Source: Streptomyces sp. NBC_01241 (GTDB lineage Bacteria; Actinomycetota; Actinomycetes; Streptomycetales; Streptomycetaceae). From it: a stretch of DNA of 64,000 nt. Numbering within the stretch: position 1 is the stretch's first letter; each line of letters begins with the position of its first letter. The position numbers and the translations under genes are program-made. This document shows positions 11,240 through 34,169 of the stretch, one piece after another. The stretch covers positions 8,792,952-8,856,951 of the forward strand of contig NZ_CP108494.1 of the NCBI RefSeq assembly GCF_041435435.1, given 5' to 3'. The notes beneath the pieces are model-generated. The model was not told the origin of the DNA. It did not search any database and worked only from the letters and a program-made list of their open reading frames with translations.

Positions 11240-11515
11240 GTGACAACCGCCCCTCTGACCGAAAGTAAGGTCCTCCTTGCGATCACGGGATACGTGAGCC
11301 GGACGTTTCTGGAGGAGACCGAAGGCAGTACTGAGCTGACTGCGGCCACGCCGCTGCTGCAGCTGGGGATCCTCAACTCCCGGAACACCGGACAGCTCCT
11401 CGCCTACATCTACGAGGAGTTCGGCGTCACCGTGCCGCCGACCCGGATCACCGGCAACCACTTCGCGGACCTTGACAGCATCAGCGCGATGGTTGTCGAG
11501 CTCCACGCAGGGTGA
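11240..11515 (+). CDS. Stand-alone peptidyl carrier protein (PltL-like)
   Basis: A 91-residue acidic carrier protein. The phosphopantetheine site is LGILNSRNT (Ser47), and the surrounding helices are typical of the prolyl/pyrrolyl carriers of pyoluteorin-type pathways. It should carry proline, be oxidised to pyrrolyl-S-carrier and be presented to the halogenase encoded next. The GTG start has CGAGGAGGAA just upstream; longer in-frame starts would run through the operator region. The gap to the halogenase is 60 bp, so the two are co-transcribed. Confidence 0.9.
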   Translation: MTTAPLTESKVLLAITGYVSRTFLEETEGSTELTAATPLLQLGILNSRNTGQLLAYIYEEFGVTVPPTRITGNHFADLDSISAMVVELHAG

Positions 11516-11575
11516 CTGACGGCGCGTCCGTCCACCCCGAACTCGACCACCGCCCCGATGGAGCAGGAGAATGAC

Positions 11576-12919
11576 ATGAGTCCAGACTTCGATGTTGCGG
11601 TCATCGGCGGCGGACCCGCCGGCTCCACCATCGCCTCATACCTGGCGCGAGGTGGAATGTCCGTCGTGGTCTTCGAGGCCGAGAACTTCCCTCGAGAACA
11701 TGTGGGGGAGTCCCTGGTGACGGCCACGACCCCGGTGCTGCTCGAGATAGGAGCGATGCCGGCTGTCGAGGCCGCGAACTTCCCGAAGAAGTACGGAGCG
11801 GCCTGGACGTCCGCCGAGACCCGCTCGATCGACGCGCTCGGCTATGGTGCCGGCCCGCACGACTTCCGCACCGCGGAGATCCGCTTCGACGAGAGGGACC
11901 AGCCCGGGGTGGACCGGGACTACACCTTCCATGTCGACCGCTCCAAGTTCGACCTGATCCTGCTCAAGAATGCCGAGAGCCTGGGGGCCACGGTCTACCA
12001 GGGCGTCCGGGTCGGCAAGGTCGACTTCGACGGCGAATTCCCGGTGGTGCGGGCGCGTATGGGCGGCCAGTCGGTCGACGTGCCCGTACGCATGGTGGTC
12101 GACGCCAGCGGCCGGCGGACGATGCTGGGCAACCAGCTGAAGGTGAAGGTCAACGACCCGGTCTTCAACCAGTACGCGGTCCACACCTGGTTCGACAACT
12201 TCGACCGCCAGGCGCTGAACCCCAAGGGTGACCAGGCGGACTTCATCTTCATCCACTTCCTGCCCCTCACCGACACCTGGGTGTGGCAGATCCCGATCAC
12301 CGACACCATCACGTCGATCGGCGTGGTGACCCAGAAGAAGCGTTTCCAGCAGGCGGAGGGCACCCGGGAGGACTTCTTCTGGGAGACGGTCGCCAGCAGG
12401 CCCGACCTGCTCGACGCCCTCAAGAACGCCGACCAGATCAAGCCCTTCAAGGTCGAGGGCGACTACAGTTACGGGATGGAGCAGATCGCCGGGGACAACT
12501 TCCTGCTGGTCGGCGACGCGGCACGTTTCGTGGACCCGATCTTCTCCAGTGGCGTCAGTGTGGCGCTCAACAGCGCTCGGATCGCGGCCGCGGACATCCT
12601 CGCGGCGCACCAGGCTGGAGACTTCCGCAAGGAGCGGTTCGCGAACTACGAGGCGAAACTGCGCAAGGCGGTGAACAACTGGTACGAGTTCATCTCCATC
12701 TACTACCGCCTCAACATTTTGTTCACCGCGTTCGTCCAGGATCCGCGGTATCGACTCGATGTGCTCAAGATGCTTCAGGGCGACGTGTACGACGACGAGG
12801 AGCCGCGTGCGCTCGCCGCGATGCGAGAGGTGATCACCGCCGTGGAGAACGATCCGACCCACCTGTGGCGGCCTTTCCTCGGCGAGCTGAAGGCACCGAC
12901 AGCAAAGGCCAGTTTCTAG
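11576..12919 (+). CDS. FAD-dependent pyrrolyl-carrier-protein halogenase (PltA-like)
   Basis: A 447-residue flavin-dependent halogenase with the length and motif layout of PltA, which dichlorinates pyrrolyl-S-carrier. It has the FAD motif GGGPAG (11-16), the catalytic-lysine region FPKKYGAAW (K71/K72) and the halogenase signature WVWQIP (W235). The late segments VGDAARFVDPIFSSGVS and FVQDPRYRLD match what I recall of PltA. The start at 11576 has GGAG about six bases upstream. Its position directly behind the carrier-protein gene supports action on the tethered pyrrole. Number and position of chlorines cannot be read from the sequence. Confidence 0.93.
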   Translation: MSPDFDVAVIGGGPAGSTIASYLARGGMSVVVFEAENFPREHVGESLVTATTPVLLEIGAMPAVEAANFPKKYGAAWTSAETRSIDALGYGAGPHDFRTAEIRFDERDQPGVDRDYTFHVDRSKFDLILLKNAESLGATVYQGVRVGKVDFDGEFPVVRARMGGQSVDVPVRMVVDASGRRTMLGNQLKVKVNDPVFNQYAVHTWFDNFDRQALNPKGDQADFIFIHFLPLTDTWVWQIPITDTITSIGVVTQKKRFQQAEGTREDFFWETVASRPDLLDALKNADQIKPFKVEGDYSYGMEQIAGDNFLLVGDAARFVDPIFSSGVSVALNSARIAAADILAAHQAGDFRKERFANYEAKLRKAVNNWYEFISIYYRLNILFTAFVQDPRYRLDVLKMLQGDVYDDEEPRALAAMREVITAVENDPTHLWRPFLGELKAPTAKASF

Positions 12920-13162
12920 ACAGAGGCACAGCCGCAGGCGGTGATGGCGGGTGCCGAGCCCCCAGCGCCGCCTCTTCGCGTGTCCGGGGCGGACGGTGTT
13001 CCTCTCCCTGTGCGACGTACCGATCCGGCGTCGGCGTGCCCCCGGATTCCCCCGGGCGTCGGGCCGGCCGGGAGCACGACGGCATCGGCTCGCCCCCGTC
13101 CACGCACGGTCATCCGCTCCCGTAGGAGAACAGCCGCCGCCAATCCGACTGCGACGTGACAT

Positions 13163-13206
13163 GACAGCGGTCCCCAAGCCCGTTTCCGGGCTCGGGGACC
13201 GCTGTC
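13163..13206. terminator. Bidirectional terminator between halogenase and PKS genes
   Basis: A 19-bp stem with one mismatch (13163-13181 with 13188-13206) and a 6-base loop. The converging genes end at 12919 and 13213. The stretch 12920-13162 holds nothing else that I can recognise. Confidence 0.8.
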
Positions 13207-13212
13207 GTCGTC

Positions 13213-21678
<8,466 letters not shown>

Positions 21679-21772
21679 TCCCCCTCGCTCGATGTGGCAG
21701 CCGGACCGGAGTGACCGACTGCCCCGCACGGATTTTTCCGAGGCCCGGATGCCCTGGCCGCCACGCATCGAC

Positions 21773-21802
21773 TCACCATATGATGACTTCATCGACTGTG
21801 GA
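21773..21802. promoter_or_regulatory. Paired operator motifs between divergent PKS and thioesterase genes
   Basis: One copy reads on the minus strand (TCATCATATGGTGA, 21773-21786), one on the plus strand (TCATCGACTGTGGA, 21789-21802), two bases apart. They could control both the PKS (start 21678) and the thioesterase (start 21932). Confidence 0.6.
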
Positions 21803-21931
21803 GTTTATGTTTGTTGCCGAGAAGTGGTCAACGGCGACAGGTCGCGGCGCCGAGACGGCCCGCCGCCCTTCACGCCACACCCGTACAGGAATTGATCGCC
21901 CGCAGGAAACCCGAAACGAGGGAAACGGCCC

Positions 21932-22681
21932 ATGACCTCCGCGCCTCCAGGCGAAGACCAGACCGTGCCCTTCGTGGCCGGACTGCCGCTGTTCTGCCTG
22001 CCCCACGCGGGAGGCAACAGCGTGCACTTCCGGAGCTGGAAGTGGCTGGCCCCCTATGCCCGGGTCGTCCCGATGGAGCTGCCGGGACACGGCACCAGGC
22101 TCCAGGAGCCACTGCTGGAGGACTGGCAGCGGCTCGTTACCGAGCTGACCGAAGCTGTCGCGACCAAGGCTGACGGCCCGTACGTGCTGTTCGGGCACAG
22201 CCTTGGCTCACTGCTCGCCTTCGAGATCAGCCACCGGATGCTGGAACGAGGCCGGCCGCCCGCTCTGCTGGTGGTGGCCGGCCGGAACGGGCCGGGCGTC
22301 AACCCGGCCCACCCGCCCATGCACGAGCTGCCGGACGCGCAGCTCGTCGCCATGCTGCAGAGGCTGGGCGGCATGCCGGACGGCATACTGCGGCAGCCCG
22401 AACTGCTCCAGATGTTCCTGCCGGCGCTCCGCGCCGATCTACGGCTTGCGGAGCGCTATGCGCGTCCCGGGGTTCCCGCGCTGCCCGTGCCCGTGATGGC
22501 CTTCGCGGGTGAGGGCGATCCGATGACGGACGACCTGGGCATGCTGGCCTGGAAGCGTGAGACCACCAAGACGTGCGAGCTGGTCTTCCTGGACGGCGGC
22601 CACTTCTTCCTCGGCAGCCCGCAGTTCGCCGGCGCCCTCACCGAGCGGATCGCGCGGCTGGCCCACCCGATCGCCGTGTGA
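21932..22681 (+). CDS. Type II thioesterase (PltG-like)
   Basis: A 249-residue alpha/beta-hydrolase of the type II (editing) thioesterase family. It has FCLPHAGGN near the N terminus, ELPGHGTRL, the nucleophile elbow GHSLG (S90), an Asp in AFAGEGDPMTDD and the catalytic His in DGGHFFLG (H224), so the triad is complete. It should remove stalled or wrong acyl groups from the PKS carriers, and may also help release the chain, since neither PKS has a terminal thioesterase. Divergent from the large PKS gene, with shared operator motifs between them. Compare the degenerate thioesterase domain fused to the PPTase at 3272-4870, which shares many segments with this protein. Confidence 0.93.
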   Translation: MTSAPPGEDQTVPFVAGLPLFCLPHAGGNSVHFRSWKWLAPYARVVPMELPGHGTRLQEPLLEDWQRLVTELTEAVATKADGPYVLFGHSLGSLLAFEISHRMLERGRPPALLVVAGRNGPGVNPAHPPMHELPDAQLVAMLQRLGGMPDGILRQPELLQMFLPALRADLRLAERYARPGVPALPVPVMAFAGEGDPMTDDLGMLAWKRETTKTCELVFLDGGHFFLGSPQFAGALTERIARLAHPIAV

Positions 22682-22718
22682 GGCCGCACGCCGCCTGCGG
22701 GCGAGTGCCGGCCTTCGC

Positions 22719-23159
22719 TCAGCCGGCCTCGGGGGCCGTGTCACCCAGAGCCTGGGCGTTGTCCGCGACCCGCGTCAGTATGTCCATGAGGTGGCGTACC
22801 TCGTCGAGGCTGATGCCCTTGGTCAGATGCTGCTCCAGCTCGAGCAGCTCCTGCTCGACCGGCTCGTGCAGGAGCCGCCCCTCGTCGGTCAGGTAGAGCC
22901 GCACCAGCCGGTTGTCACGATCGTCGCGGCGGCGGGTGAGCAGTCCTGCCGCGGTCATCCGGGTGGCCATCTTGACGATCGTCGGAGTCGTGACATTGAC
23001 CGCGGCGGCGATCGCCCCGGGCGTCTGACCGTCGTTCTTGTGCAGCGCGGCGAGCACCAGATTCTGCCCCAGGTGCAGTCCGTGGCGTCGTAGAGCGGCG
23101 TCCGTGACGGCGCGGAACGTCTTGGAGGCGCGGGTGTACACATCCATGAACTCGCTCAC
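22719..23159 (-). CDS. MarR-family transcriptional regulator
   Basis: A 146-residue winged-helix regulator (QTPGAIAAAVNVTTPTIVKM is the recognition-helix region, followed by RRRDDRDNRLVRLYLTDEG of the wing). The GTG at 23159 follows GGAGGTAGAGC. It is divergent from the MFS transporter, with an inverted repeat between them (23223-23246), the usual arrangement for a repressor that responds to a toxic ligand and controls an efflux pump. Confidence 0.9.
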   Translation of the reverse strand: MSEFMDVYTRASKTFRAVTDAALRRHGLHLGQNLVLAALHKNDGQTPGAIAAAVNVTTPTIVKMATRMTAAGLLTRRRDDRDNRLVRLYLTDEGRLLHEPVEQELLELEQHLTKGISLDEVRHLMDILTRVADNAQALGDTAPEAG

Positions 23160-23222
23160 GCTCTACCTCCGATGGCCGGGCGACAGGTGCGCCCGCGTCC
23201 GCAGTCTAACCGCCGGGCAGGT

Positions 23223-23246
23223 AAGTCACTAGCCAGCGAATGACTT
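23223..23246. promoter_or_regulatory. Inverted repeat, probable MarR operator
   Basis: AAGTCACT (23223-23230) and AATGACTT (23239-23246) form a 7-of-8 inverted repeat with an 8-base spacer in the divergent marR/MFS interval. A weaker relative (TTAGTCGGCAAGTGA) lies at 23288-23302. Confidence 0.6.
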
Positions 23247-23333
23247 GACGGCTATCGATCCCGGTCCCTACAGTCGGCGGCAGAACGTTAGTCGGCAAGT
23301 GATGTTCTCTCGTCCCCATCCAGGAGGCACCCA

Positions 23334-24866
23334 ATGAGTTCACCCAGCGCGCCGACGGGGGCGCCTGCGGCCGAGCTGAATCCCCGGCGCTGGGCCATGC
23401 TGGCCGTGGCCCTGGTGGCCATGTTCATGGCCATCTTCGACTTCTACGTCATCAACATCGCGACCCCGTCGCTGCAGTCCCAGCTGAACATCGGTGAGGC
23501 AACGCTCGAGCTCATCATCGGTGGCTACACGTTCACCTACGCCAGCCTGCTGGTCGCCAGTGGCCGATGGGGTGACATCTTCAGCTACAAGCGGATGTTC
23601 ATGATCGGCATGGGGCTGTTCACCGTCGCCTCGCTGTTCTGCGGGATCGCGCAGACGGGTTCGCAGCTCGTGGTCGTCCGTCTGATCCAGGGCGTCGGTG
23701 CCGCGCTCATGGTGCCGCAGGTGGTGGCCTTCATCACCGTGACCTTCCCGCCGCCGGAGCGACCCAAGGCGCTGTCCTGGTTCGGCGCCACGATCGGTCT
23801 CGCCGTGGTCGCCGCCCAGATCCTCGGCGGTGTGCTGCTGTCGGCCGACGTCGCCAGCCTCGGCTGGCGGGTGATCTTCCTGATCAACATTCCGATCGGT
23901 CTGGTCACCATGCTGCTCGCGGCCAAGCTGCTCCCCAACGCCAGGGCCGCCCGCAAGCCGAAGCAGGACGTGATCGGCAACATCGGCATCTCGATCACTC
24001 TCGGCCTCGCCATCCTGCCTGTCGTCCTCGGCCGCTCCGAGGGGTGGCCGGTCTGGGGCTGGATCATGCTGGGCCTCTCGGTGCCCTTCGCGATCGGCAC
24101 CGTGATGTACGAGAAGGCGTTGCTCGCCAAGGGCGGCGAGCCGATGCTGAACCTGTCGCTGTTCCAGAACAAGTCCTACGGCGTGGGCATCCTGATCATC
24201 GTCGGCGTGATGACCTTCTATTCCGGGTTCATCTTCGGTATGACGATGTTCCTGCAGTTCGGCCTGGGGCTGTCTCCGCTGAGGGCCGGTCTCACCTTCG
24301 GGCCGATGGGCCTCGGCTTCGCGCTCAGCTCTCTGATGGCCCGTCCGATGCTGATGAAGTACGGCGTCAAGGTCATCACCATCGGTCAGGTGCTCCTGGT
24401 GCTGAGCACCGTGGTGCTGCTGTTCCAGCTGAACTTCTCGGGGACGGACACGTCCGCCTGGGAGATGGTCGTGCCGATGGTTCTCGGCGGCCTCGGTACG
24501 GGTGTCACACTGCCCGCGCTCACGGGCGTGGTCATGTCCAAGGTGGCGCCGCAGCAGGCGGGTGTCGCCTCGGGTCTGCTGAGCACCGCCCAGCAGTTCG
24601 CCAACACGATCGGTGTCGCCGTCTTCGGCGTGTTCTTCTTCAACGCGCTGGGCAGCGGCCCGACCAAGGGCGACTACGTGCAGGGCCTGGAGGTCGTGGG
24701 CTGGTACGGCATCGGGCTCAGCCTCCTCACGCTGGCGGCCACCTTCCTGCTGCCGCGTGGCCCGATGGGCCCGCCGCCGGGGGCCCGTCCGCCGGCCGGC
24801 GCCCCGGCCGTGGACGCTCAGGCCCAGGCCACCCCTTCCGTCGGCGCCAAGGCGGGCGGCCAGTAG
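23334..24866 (+). CDS. MFS drug:H+ antiporter, DHA2 (14-TM) family
   Basis: A 510-residue efflux transporter with about 14 hydrophobic segments. The first transmembrane motif is IFDFYVINIATPSLQ, and the loop 2-3 motif is SGRWGDIFSYKRMF. The C-terminal tail is rich in Pro, Ala and Gly. The ATG has GGAGG eight bases upstream. It is the probable exporter for the chlorinated product, controlled by the divergent MarR regulator. A terminator follows at 24885-24921. Confidence 0.92.
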   Translation: MSSPSAPTGAPAAELNPRRWAMLAVALVAMFMAIFDFYVINIATPSLQSQLNIGEATLELIIGGYTFTYASLLVASGRWGDIFSYKRMFMIGMGLFTVASLFCGIAQTGSQLVVVRLIQGVGAALMVPQVVAFITVTFPPPERPKALSWFGATIGLAVVAAQILGGVLLSADVASLGWRVIFLINIPIGLVTMLLAAKLLPNARAARKPKQDVIGNIGISITLGLAILPVVLGRSEGWPVWGWIMLGLSVPFAIGTVMYEKALLAKGGEPMLNLSLFQNKSYGVGILIIVGVMTFYSGFIFGMTMFLQFGLGLSPLRAGLTFGPMGLGFALSSLMARPMLMKYGVKVITIGQVLLVLSTVVLLFQLNFSGTDTSAWEMVVPMVLGGLGTGVTLPALTGVVMSKVAPQQAGVASGLLSTAQQFANTIGVAVFGVFFFNALGSGPTKGDYVQGLEVVGWYGIGLSLLTLAATFLLPRGPMGPPPGARPPAGAPAVDAQAQATPSVGAKAGGQ

Positions 24867-24884
24867 TCCTGCGGTCCGCGCCCG

Positions 24885-24921
24885 GGACGGTTGCCCGGGA
24901 TCGCTTCCCCGGCAACCGTCC
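24885..24921 (+). terminator. Terminator after the MFS transporter gene
   Basis: A perfect 11-bp stem, GGACGGTTGCC (24885-24895) with 24911-24921, extended by a GC-rich inner part. The rest of the 469-bp gap to the P450 gene holds the P450 promoter and nothing else recognisable. Confidence 0.75.
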
Positions 24922-25143
24922 GCATCCAGCCCGGCTCTGTCGCAGGTCACCCCCCCGCCCTGGAGCAGAGCCGAACCCCACACCGTCTCACCGGTGTTGG
25001 TGCACAACCCGGCGCCCCGTCTCCCTGCTTCGGCCGGAAGGCGGGGCGCTCGGCGTGTGCCGCACCCGCCCGTCGCGTGGAGCCCCTGGCCCCTCGTGGC
25101 CCCCGCCGGACGGGACGACATCCCCTCCTTGTACGGCATTCCG

Positions 25144-25201
25144 TTGACACGCCCGCCCAGACGCGTATCCTTCAACGGGCAGTGAAATCATCAAGTGGTG
25201 A
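25144..25201 (+). promoter_or_regulatory. P450 promoter with downstream operator motif
   Basis: TTGACA (25144-25149) and TATCCT (25166-25171) with a 16-bp spacer make a good promoter. The motif TCATCAAGTGGTGA (25188-25201) lies just downstream, where a bound regulator would block initiation or escape. Confidence 0.6.
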
Positions 25202-25335
25202 GTGGCGGGCTCTGGGGCAGCCCGGTCGGCGTACCCCGATCCGGCGCCGCGGCAGTCCACGTCCCAATCCGTTCTGCCGGGCCTGTCGCACCGGCCACCC
25301 CGGGCGGCCTCTGGCTCCAGTGTTTGGAGGGCTGA

Positions 25336-26622
25336 ATGTCAACTGAAGGCGTGTCGGTGGGCGCGGACGAAGCGCCGATATCCCTTGCCGAGGCGGCTGC
25401 CGCGGCGGGGTGTCCGGTTCATCTGGGCAACGAGTTCGGAAACGCCCCGTACCCCGTGTACAAGGAAGTGCAGGAGGCCGGGCCGGTACGCCCGGTGATC
25501 CTCCGTGATGGCTCCGAGGCGTACATCATCACCCGCTACGACGACGTACGGGCCTGCTACGCCGATCCGCGGCTGAGCAGCAGCCTGGACGACGCCCCCA
25601 AGCCGAAGGGGGCCGGCTCTCTCGCGGCCCCGCCGGTCGGCGGCCTGGTGCTGCGGCGCGACGAGGCCTCCGGGCACATGATGATCAATCAGGACCCGCC
25701 GGACCACACCAGGCTGCGCAAGCTGGTGGTGCCGTCGTTCGCGGCCAAGCGGGTCAACGCGATGGAGCCCCACATCCTGCGCATAGCCGACGAGTTGCTG
25801 GGCCCCCTCGCCGGCGAGGACCGGGTGGAGCTCATCGAGCGCTATGCCAAGCCGCTGCCGGTGATGGTGCAGTCGCAACTGCTGGGCGTGTCGCCGGACA
25901 AGCACGAGGCGTTCACCCGGGGCATGGACGAGCTGACCGGCGGCAAGGACGTCGAGGCGGCCCAGGGCGGGCTGGACCTGATCAAGGAGCTGCTGGCCGA
26001 GCAGATCGCCCACAAGCGTCTTCACCCTGCCGAGGACCTGCTGACCACTTTGGTCCAGGTGGCCGAGGAGGAGGGGCGGATGGAGGAGATCGAGCTCCTC
26101 GCCTCGGCGATCCAGGTCATGCTGGCCGGCTACTTCGGCATTCAGAGCATGATCGGAAACTGTGTGTACTGGCTGCTCAAGTACCCGGAGATGAAGGAGA
26201 AACTGCTCGCCGACCCGTCGCTGATGCCTGCCGCGATGGACGAGATCTTCCGCTTCGACGGGCCCCAGCAGCCCGGCTCGAACCGCTACGCGACGGAGGA
26301 CATCGAGGTCGGCGGTGGGGTGATCCCCAAGGGCTCGCTCGTGATCTTGTCCGTCTCGGCGGCCAACCGCGACCCGAAGAGGTTCCCCAACCCCGATGTG
26401 CTGGACTTCGAGCGGGAGAACGCCGCGGACCACATCGCCTTCGGCTCCGGGATCCACTTCTGCGTCGGCTCGCGGCTGGCGCTGAAGGTGGTGGGCCTGG
26501 CAACCCTGTCCCTGCTGCAGGAGTTCCCCCACATGCGTCTCGCCATCCCCGAGGAAGAGCTCAACTGGGAGCTGCGCACCCCCTTCCGCGGCCTGGACTC
26601 GCTCCCCGTCTTCCTGCGCTGA
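25336..26622 (+). CDS. Cytochrome P450 monooxygenase
   Basis: A soluble bacterial P450 of 428 residues, with the heme loop FGSGIHFCVG (Cys376), the ExxR motif (EIFR) followed by FDGPQQPGSNRYAT, and a full-length N-terminal region. The I-helix segment reads VMLAGYFGIQSMIG (about 262-275), so the acid-alcohol pair (normally AGxDT or AGxET) used for oxygen activation is absent. That feature occurs in P450s with unusual chemistry such as aryl coupling or nitration, or with carrier-bound substrates. No ferredoxin gene is adjacent. pyoluteorin itself needs no P450, so this enzyme probably adds a tailoring step (inference). The ATG has GGAGGG seven bases upstream. Confidence 0.92.
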   Translation: MSTEGVSVGADEAPISLAEAAAAAGCPVHLGNEFGNAPYPVYKEVQEAGPVRPVILRDGSEAYIITRYDDVRACYADPRLSSSLDDAPKPKGAGSLAAPPVGGLVLRRDEASGHMMINQDPPDHTRLRKLVVPSFAAKRVNAMEPHILRIADELLGPLAGEDRVELIERYAKPLPVMVQSQLLGVSPDKHEAFTRGMDELTGGKDVEAAQGGLDLIKELLAEQIAHKRLHPAEDLLTTLVQVAEEEGRMEEIELLASAIQVMLAGYFGIQSMIGNCVYWLLKYPEMKEKLLADPSLMPAAMDEIFRFDGPQQPGSNRYATEDIEVGGGVIPKGSLVILSVSAANRDPKRFPNPDVLDFERENAADHIAFGSGIHFCVGSRLALKVVGLATLSLLQEFPHMRLAIPEEELNWELRTPFRGLDSLPVFLR

Positions 26623-26792
26623 ACCCTGCGGGCGCGCCGCCAGGAGCCGTCCGGTCGTGTCGCCGTGCCGCCCTGCGTCCGGTTCCCGGGGTTGTTTGAC
26701 TTGCCCTCGCGCTTGACGCGGCGACTCGGCCGGACGGTCAAGTCGCGTTCTGGAGAGGTGTGTTGACACACCACCGTAACATCGTCGAGCAT

Positions 26793-26822
26793 TCATCAAG
26801 CGTTGAATTCATCAACTGTGGG
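26793..26822. promoter_or_regulatory. Tandem operator motifs before the PKS-halogenase operon
   Basis: Two copies in the same orientation: TCATCAAGCGTTGA (26793-26806) and TCATCAACTGTGGG (26809-26822), forming an extended palindrome around GAATTC. A TTGACA lies upstream at 26763-26768. The copies lie 5' of the ribosome site used by the PKS start at 26851. Confidence 0.62.
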
Positions 26823-26850
26823 TTCCCGTCATTCTGGAGGTCCAGAGTCC

Positions 26851-32427
<5,577 letters not shown>

Positions 32428-32432
32428 GGTAC

Positions 32433-34115
32433 ATGAGCATGCCCATGAAAACGCCCATTCCACGGGAGCGGTACGACGTGGCGATCCTGGGCGCCGGCAT
32501 CGCCGGGTCCATGCTCGCGGCGGTACTCGCCCGCAACGGGGTGAAGGCACTGCTGCTGGACGCCGGCACGCATCCGCGGTTCGCGGTCGGTGAGTCCACG
32601 ATCCCGTACACCTCGGCGCTGGTACGGCTCATCTCCGCGCGGTACGACGTGCCGGAGATCGCGTCCCTCGCCACGTACAAGGACATCCGCGACAACATCT
32701 CCCGCAACTGCGGCTGGAAGAAGAACTTCGGCTTCGTCTACCACCGCCCCGGACACGCCCAGAACCCGTCCGAGGCCAACCAGCTGGTCCTGCCGGTGGC
32801 GCTGCAGACCGAGACGCACCTGTTCCGTCAGGACGTGGACGCGTCCATGTTCAACGTCGCGCTTCAGTACGGCGCGGACGCCCGGACCGGGGTGCGGATC
32901 AATGACATCGACATCGACGGTGGCACCGGTGTGGTCCTGAGCGCCGAGTCCGGCGAGGAGTTCCACGCCGAATACATCGTGGACGCTTCCGGATTCCGCT
33001 CGCCGTTGGCCAACCGGCTCAGTCTGCGCGAGGAGCCCACCCGCGCGCGGACGCACTCGAGGTCGGTCTTCACACACATGGTCGGGGTCAAGCCGTACGA
33101 CGAGACGATGTCGGGAGGCCTGCACCGCCAGCCCAGTCGGTGGCACGACGGCACGCTGCACCACGTCTTCGACGGCGGGTGGCTGTGGGTGATCCCGTTC
33201 GACAACAACAAGGACTCCCTCAACCCCCTGTGCAGCGTCGGCCTAACGCTGGACCCGCGGGTCCACCCGGCCGGCGACGCCTCACCGCAGGAGGAGTTCG
33301 ACGCCTTCCTCCAGCGTTTCCCGGATGTGGCCACGCAGTTCGAGGGGGCCCGGGCCGCCCGTCCGTGGGTGGCGACAGGGCGACTGCAGTACTCATCCAA
33401 GCAGGTCATCGGCGACCGGTTCTGCCTCACCTCGCACGCAGCCGGCTTCATCGACCCGCTCTACTCCCGTGGCCTGACCAACTCGTTCGAGGTGGTCAAC
33501 GCCCTCGCCTGGCGGCTCATCGACGCCGCCCGGGACGGCGACTGGGCGATGGAACGGTTCCAGTACGTCGAAGAACTTCAGCAGGGCCTGTTCGACGTGC
33601 ACGACGACCTCGTCTATACCTCGTTCGTCGCCTTCCGTGACTACGACTTGTGGAACGCGGTCTTCCGCACCTGGGCGCTGAGCACCGTTCTGGCGGCGCT
33701 CTCGCTCGAGAACGCGTACTTCGCGTTCGCCACGCACGGCCGGGACGAAATTTTCCGCGACCTGGAGCAGACCCGGTATCCGGGATCACCGTTCCCGATC
33801 AGCGAGACGTACAACCAGATGCGCTTCACGGCGCTGGAGCTGTGCCTCCAGGTGGACGAGGGGGCGCTGGCCCCGAAGGACGCGGCGGACCGATTGTTCG
33901 GCGTGCTCCAGGAGGCCGACTACGTACCCGCGGCGTTCCGGATCGGTGACCCGAAAGAGCGCTACGTCTTCATCACGCCGCCCAAGATGGCCCAGGCCGC
34001 CCGCTGGGCGGGCACCGAGGCTCCCAAGGAGGTCGGCGAGCTGATGCACGGCGCCATGAGCGGGCTCGTCAAGGAACGTCTTCGGAACATGGTGTCCCGG
34101 CCCGGCCGCCGGTGA
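32433..34115 (+). CDS. FAD-dependent halogenase, second (phenol-ring type, PltM/Mpy-like)
   Basis: A 560-residue flavin-dependent halogenase, complete for family motifs: FAD loop GAGIAG (20-25), a Lys in the GWKKNFGF region, and signature WLWVIP (W250). It is about 110 residues longer than the PltA-like enzyme and belongs to the group acting on free or phenolic substrates (PltM, Mpy10/11 class), so it may chlorinate the phenol ring (inference). The ATG at 32433 has GGTGAGGT upstream; a GTG at 32424 overlapping the PKS stop is the alternative. Followed after 54 bp by the next halogenase. Confidence 0.88.
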   Translation: MSMPMKTPIPRERYDVAILGAGIAGSMLAAVLARNGVKALLLDAGTHPRFAVGESTIPYTSALVRLISARYDVPEIASLATYKDIRDNISRNCGWKKNFGFVYHRPGHAQNPSEANQLVLPVALQTETHLFRQDVDASMFNVALQYGADARTGVRINDIDIDGGTGVVLSAESGEEFHAEYIVDASGFRSPLANRLSLREEPTRARTHSRSVFTHMVGVKPYDETMSGGLHRQPSRWHDGTLHHVFDGGWLWVIPFDNNKDSLNPLCSVGLTLDPRVHPAGDASPQEEFDAFLQRFPDVATQFEGARAARPWVATGRLQYSSKQVIGDRFCLTSHAAGFIDPLYSRGLTNSFEVVNALAWRLIDAARDGDWAMERFQYVEELQQGLFDVHDDLVYTSFVAFRDYDLWNAVFRTWALSTVLAALSLENAYFAFATHGRDEIFRDLEQTRYPGSPFPISETYNQMRFTALELCLQVDEGALAPKDAADRLFGVLQEADYVPAAFRIGDPKERYVFITPPKMAQAARWAGTEAPKEVGELMHGAMSGLVKERLRNMVSRPGRR

Positions 34116-34169
34116 TCCCGCTGCCTACCACGACCGACCACGACGGAACGAAGAACGAGGAGAGCTGAC

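Noticed and set aside
23340..25175. 611-codon minus-strand frame across the MFS gene
   Set aside because: Antisense of a transporter with recognisable TM segments; composition His/Asp/Arg-rich.
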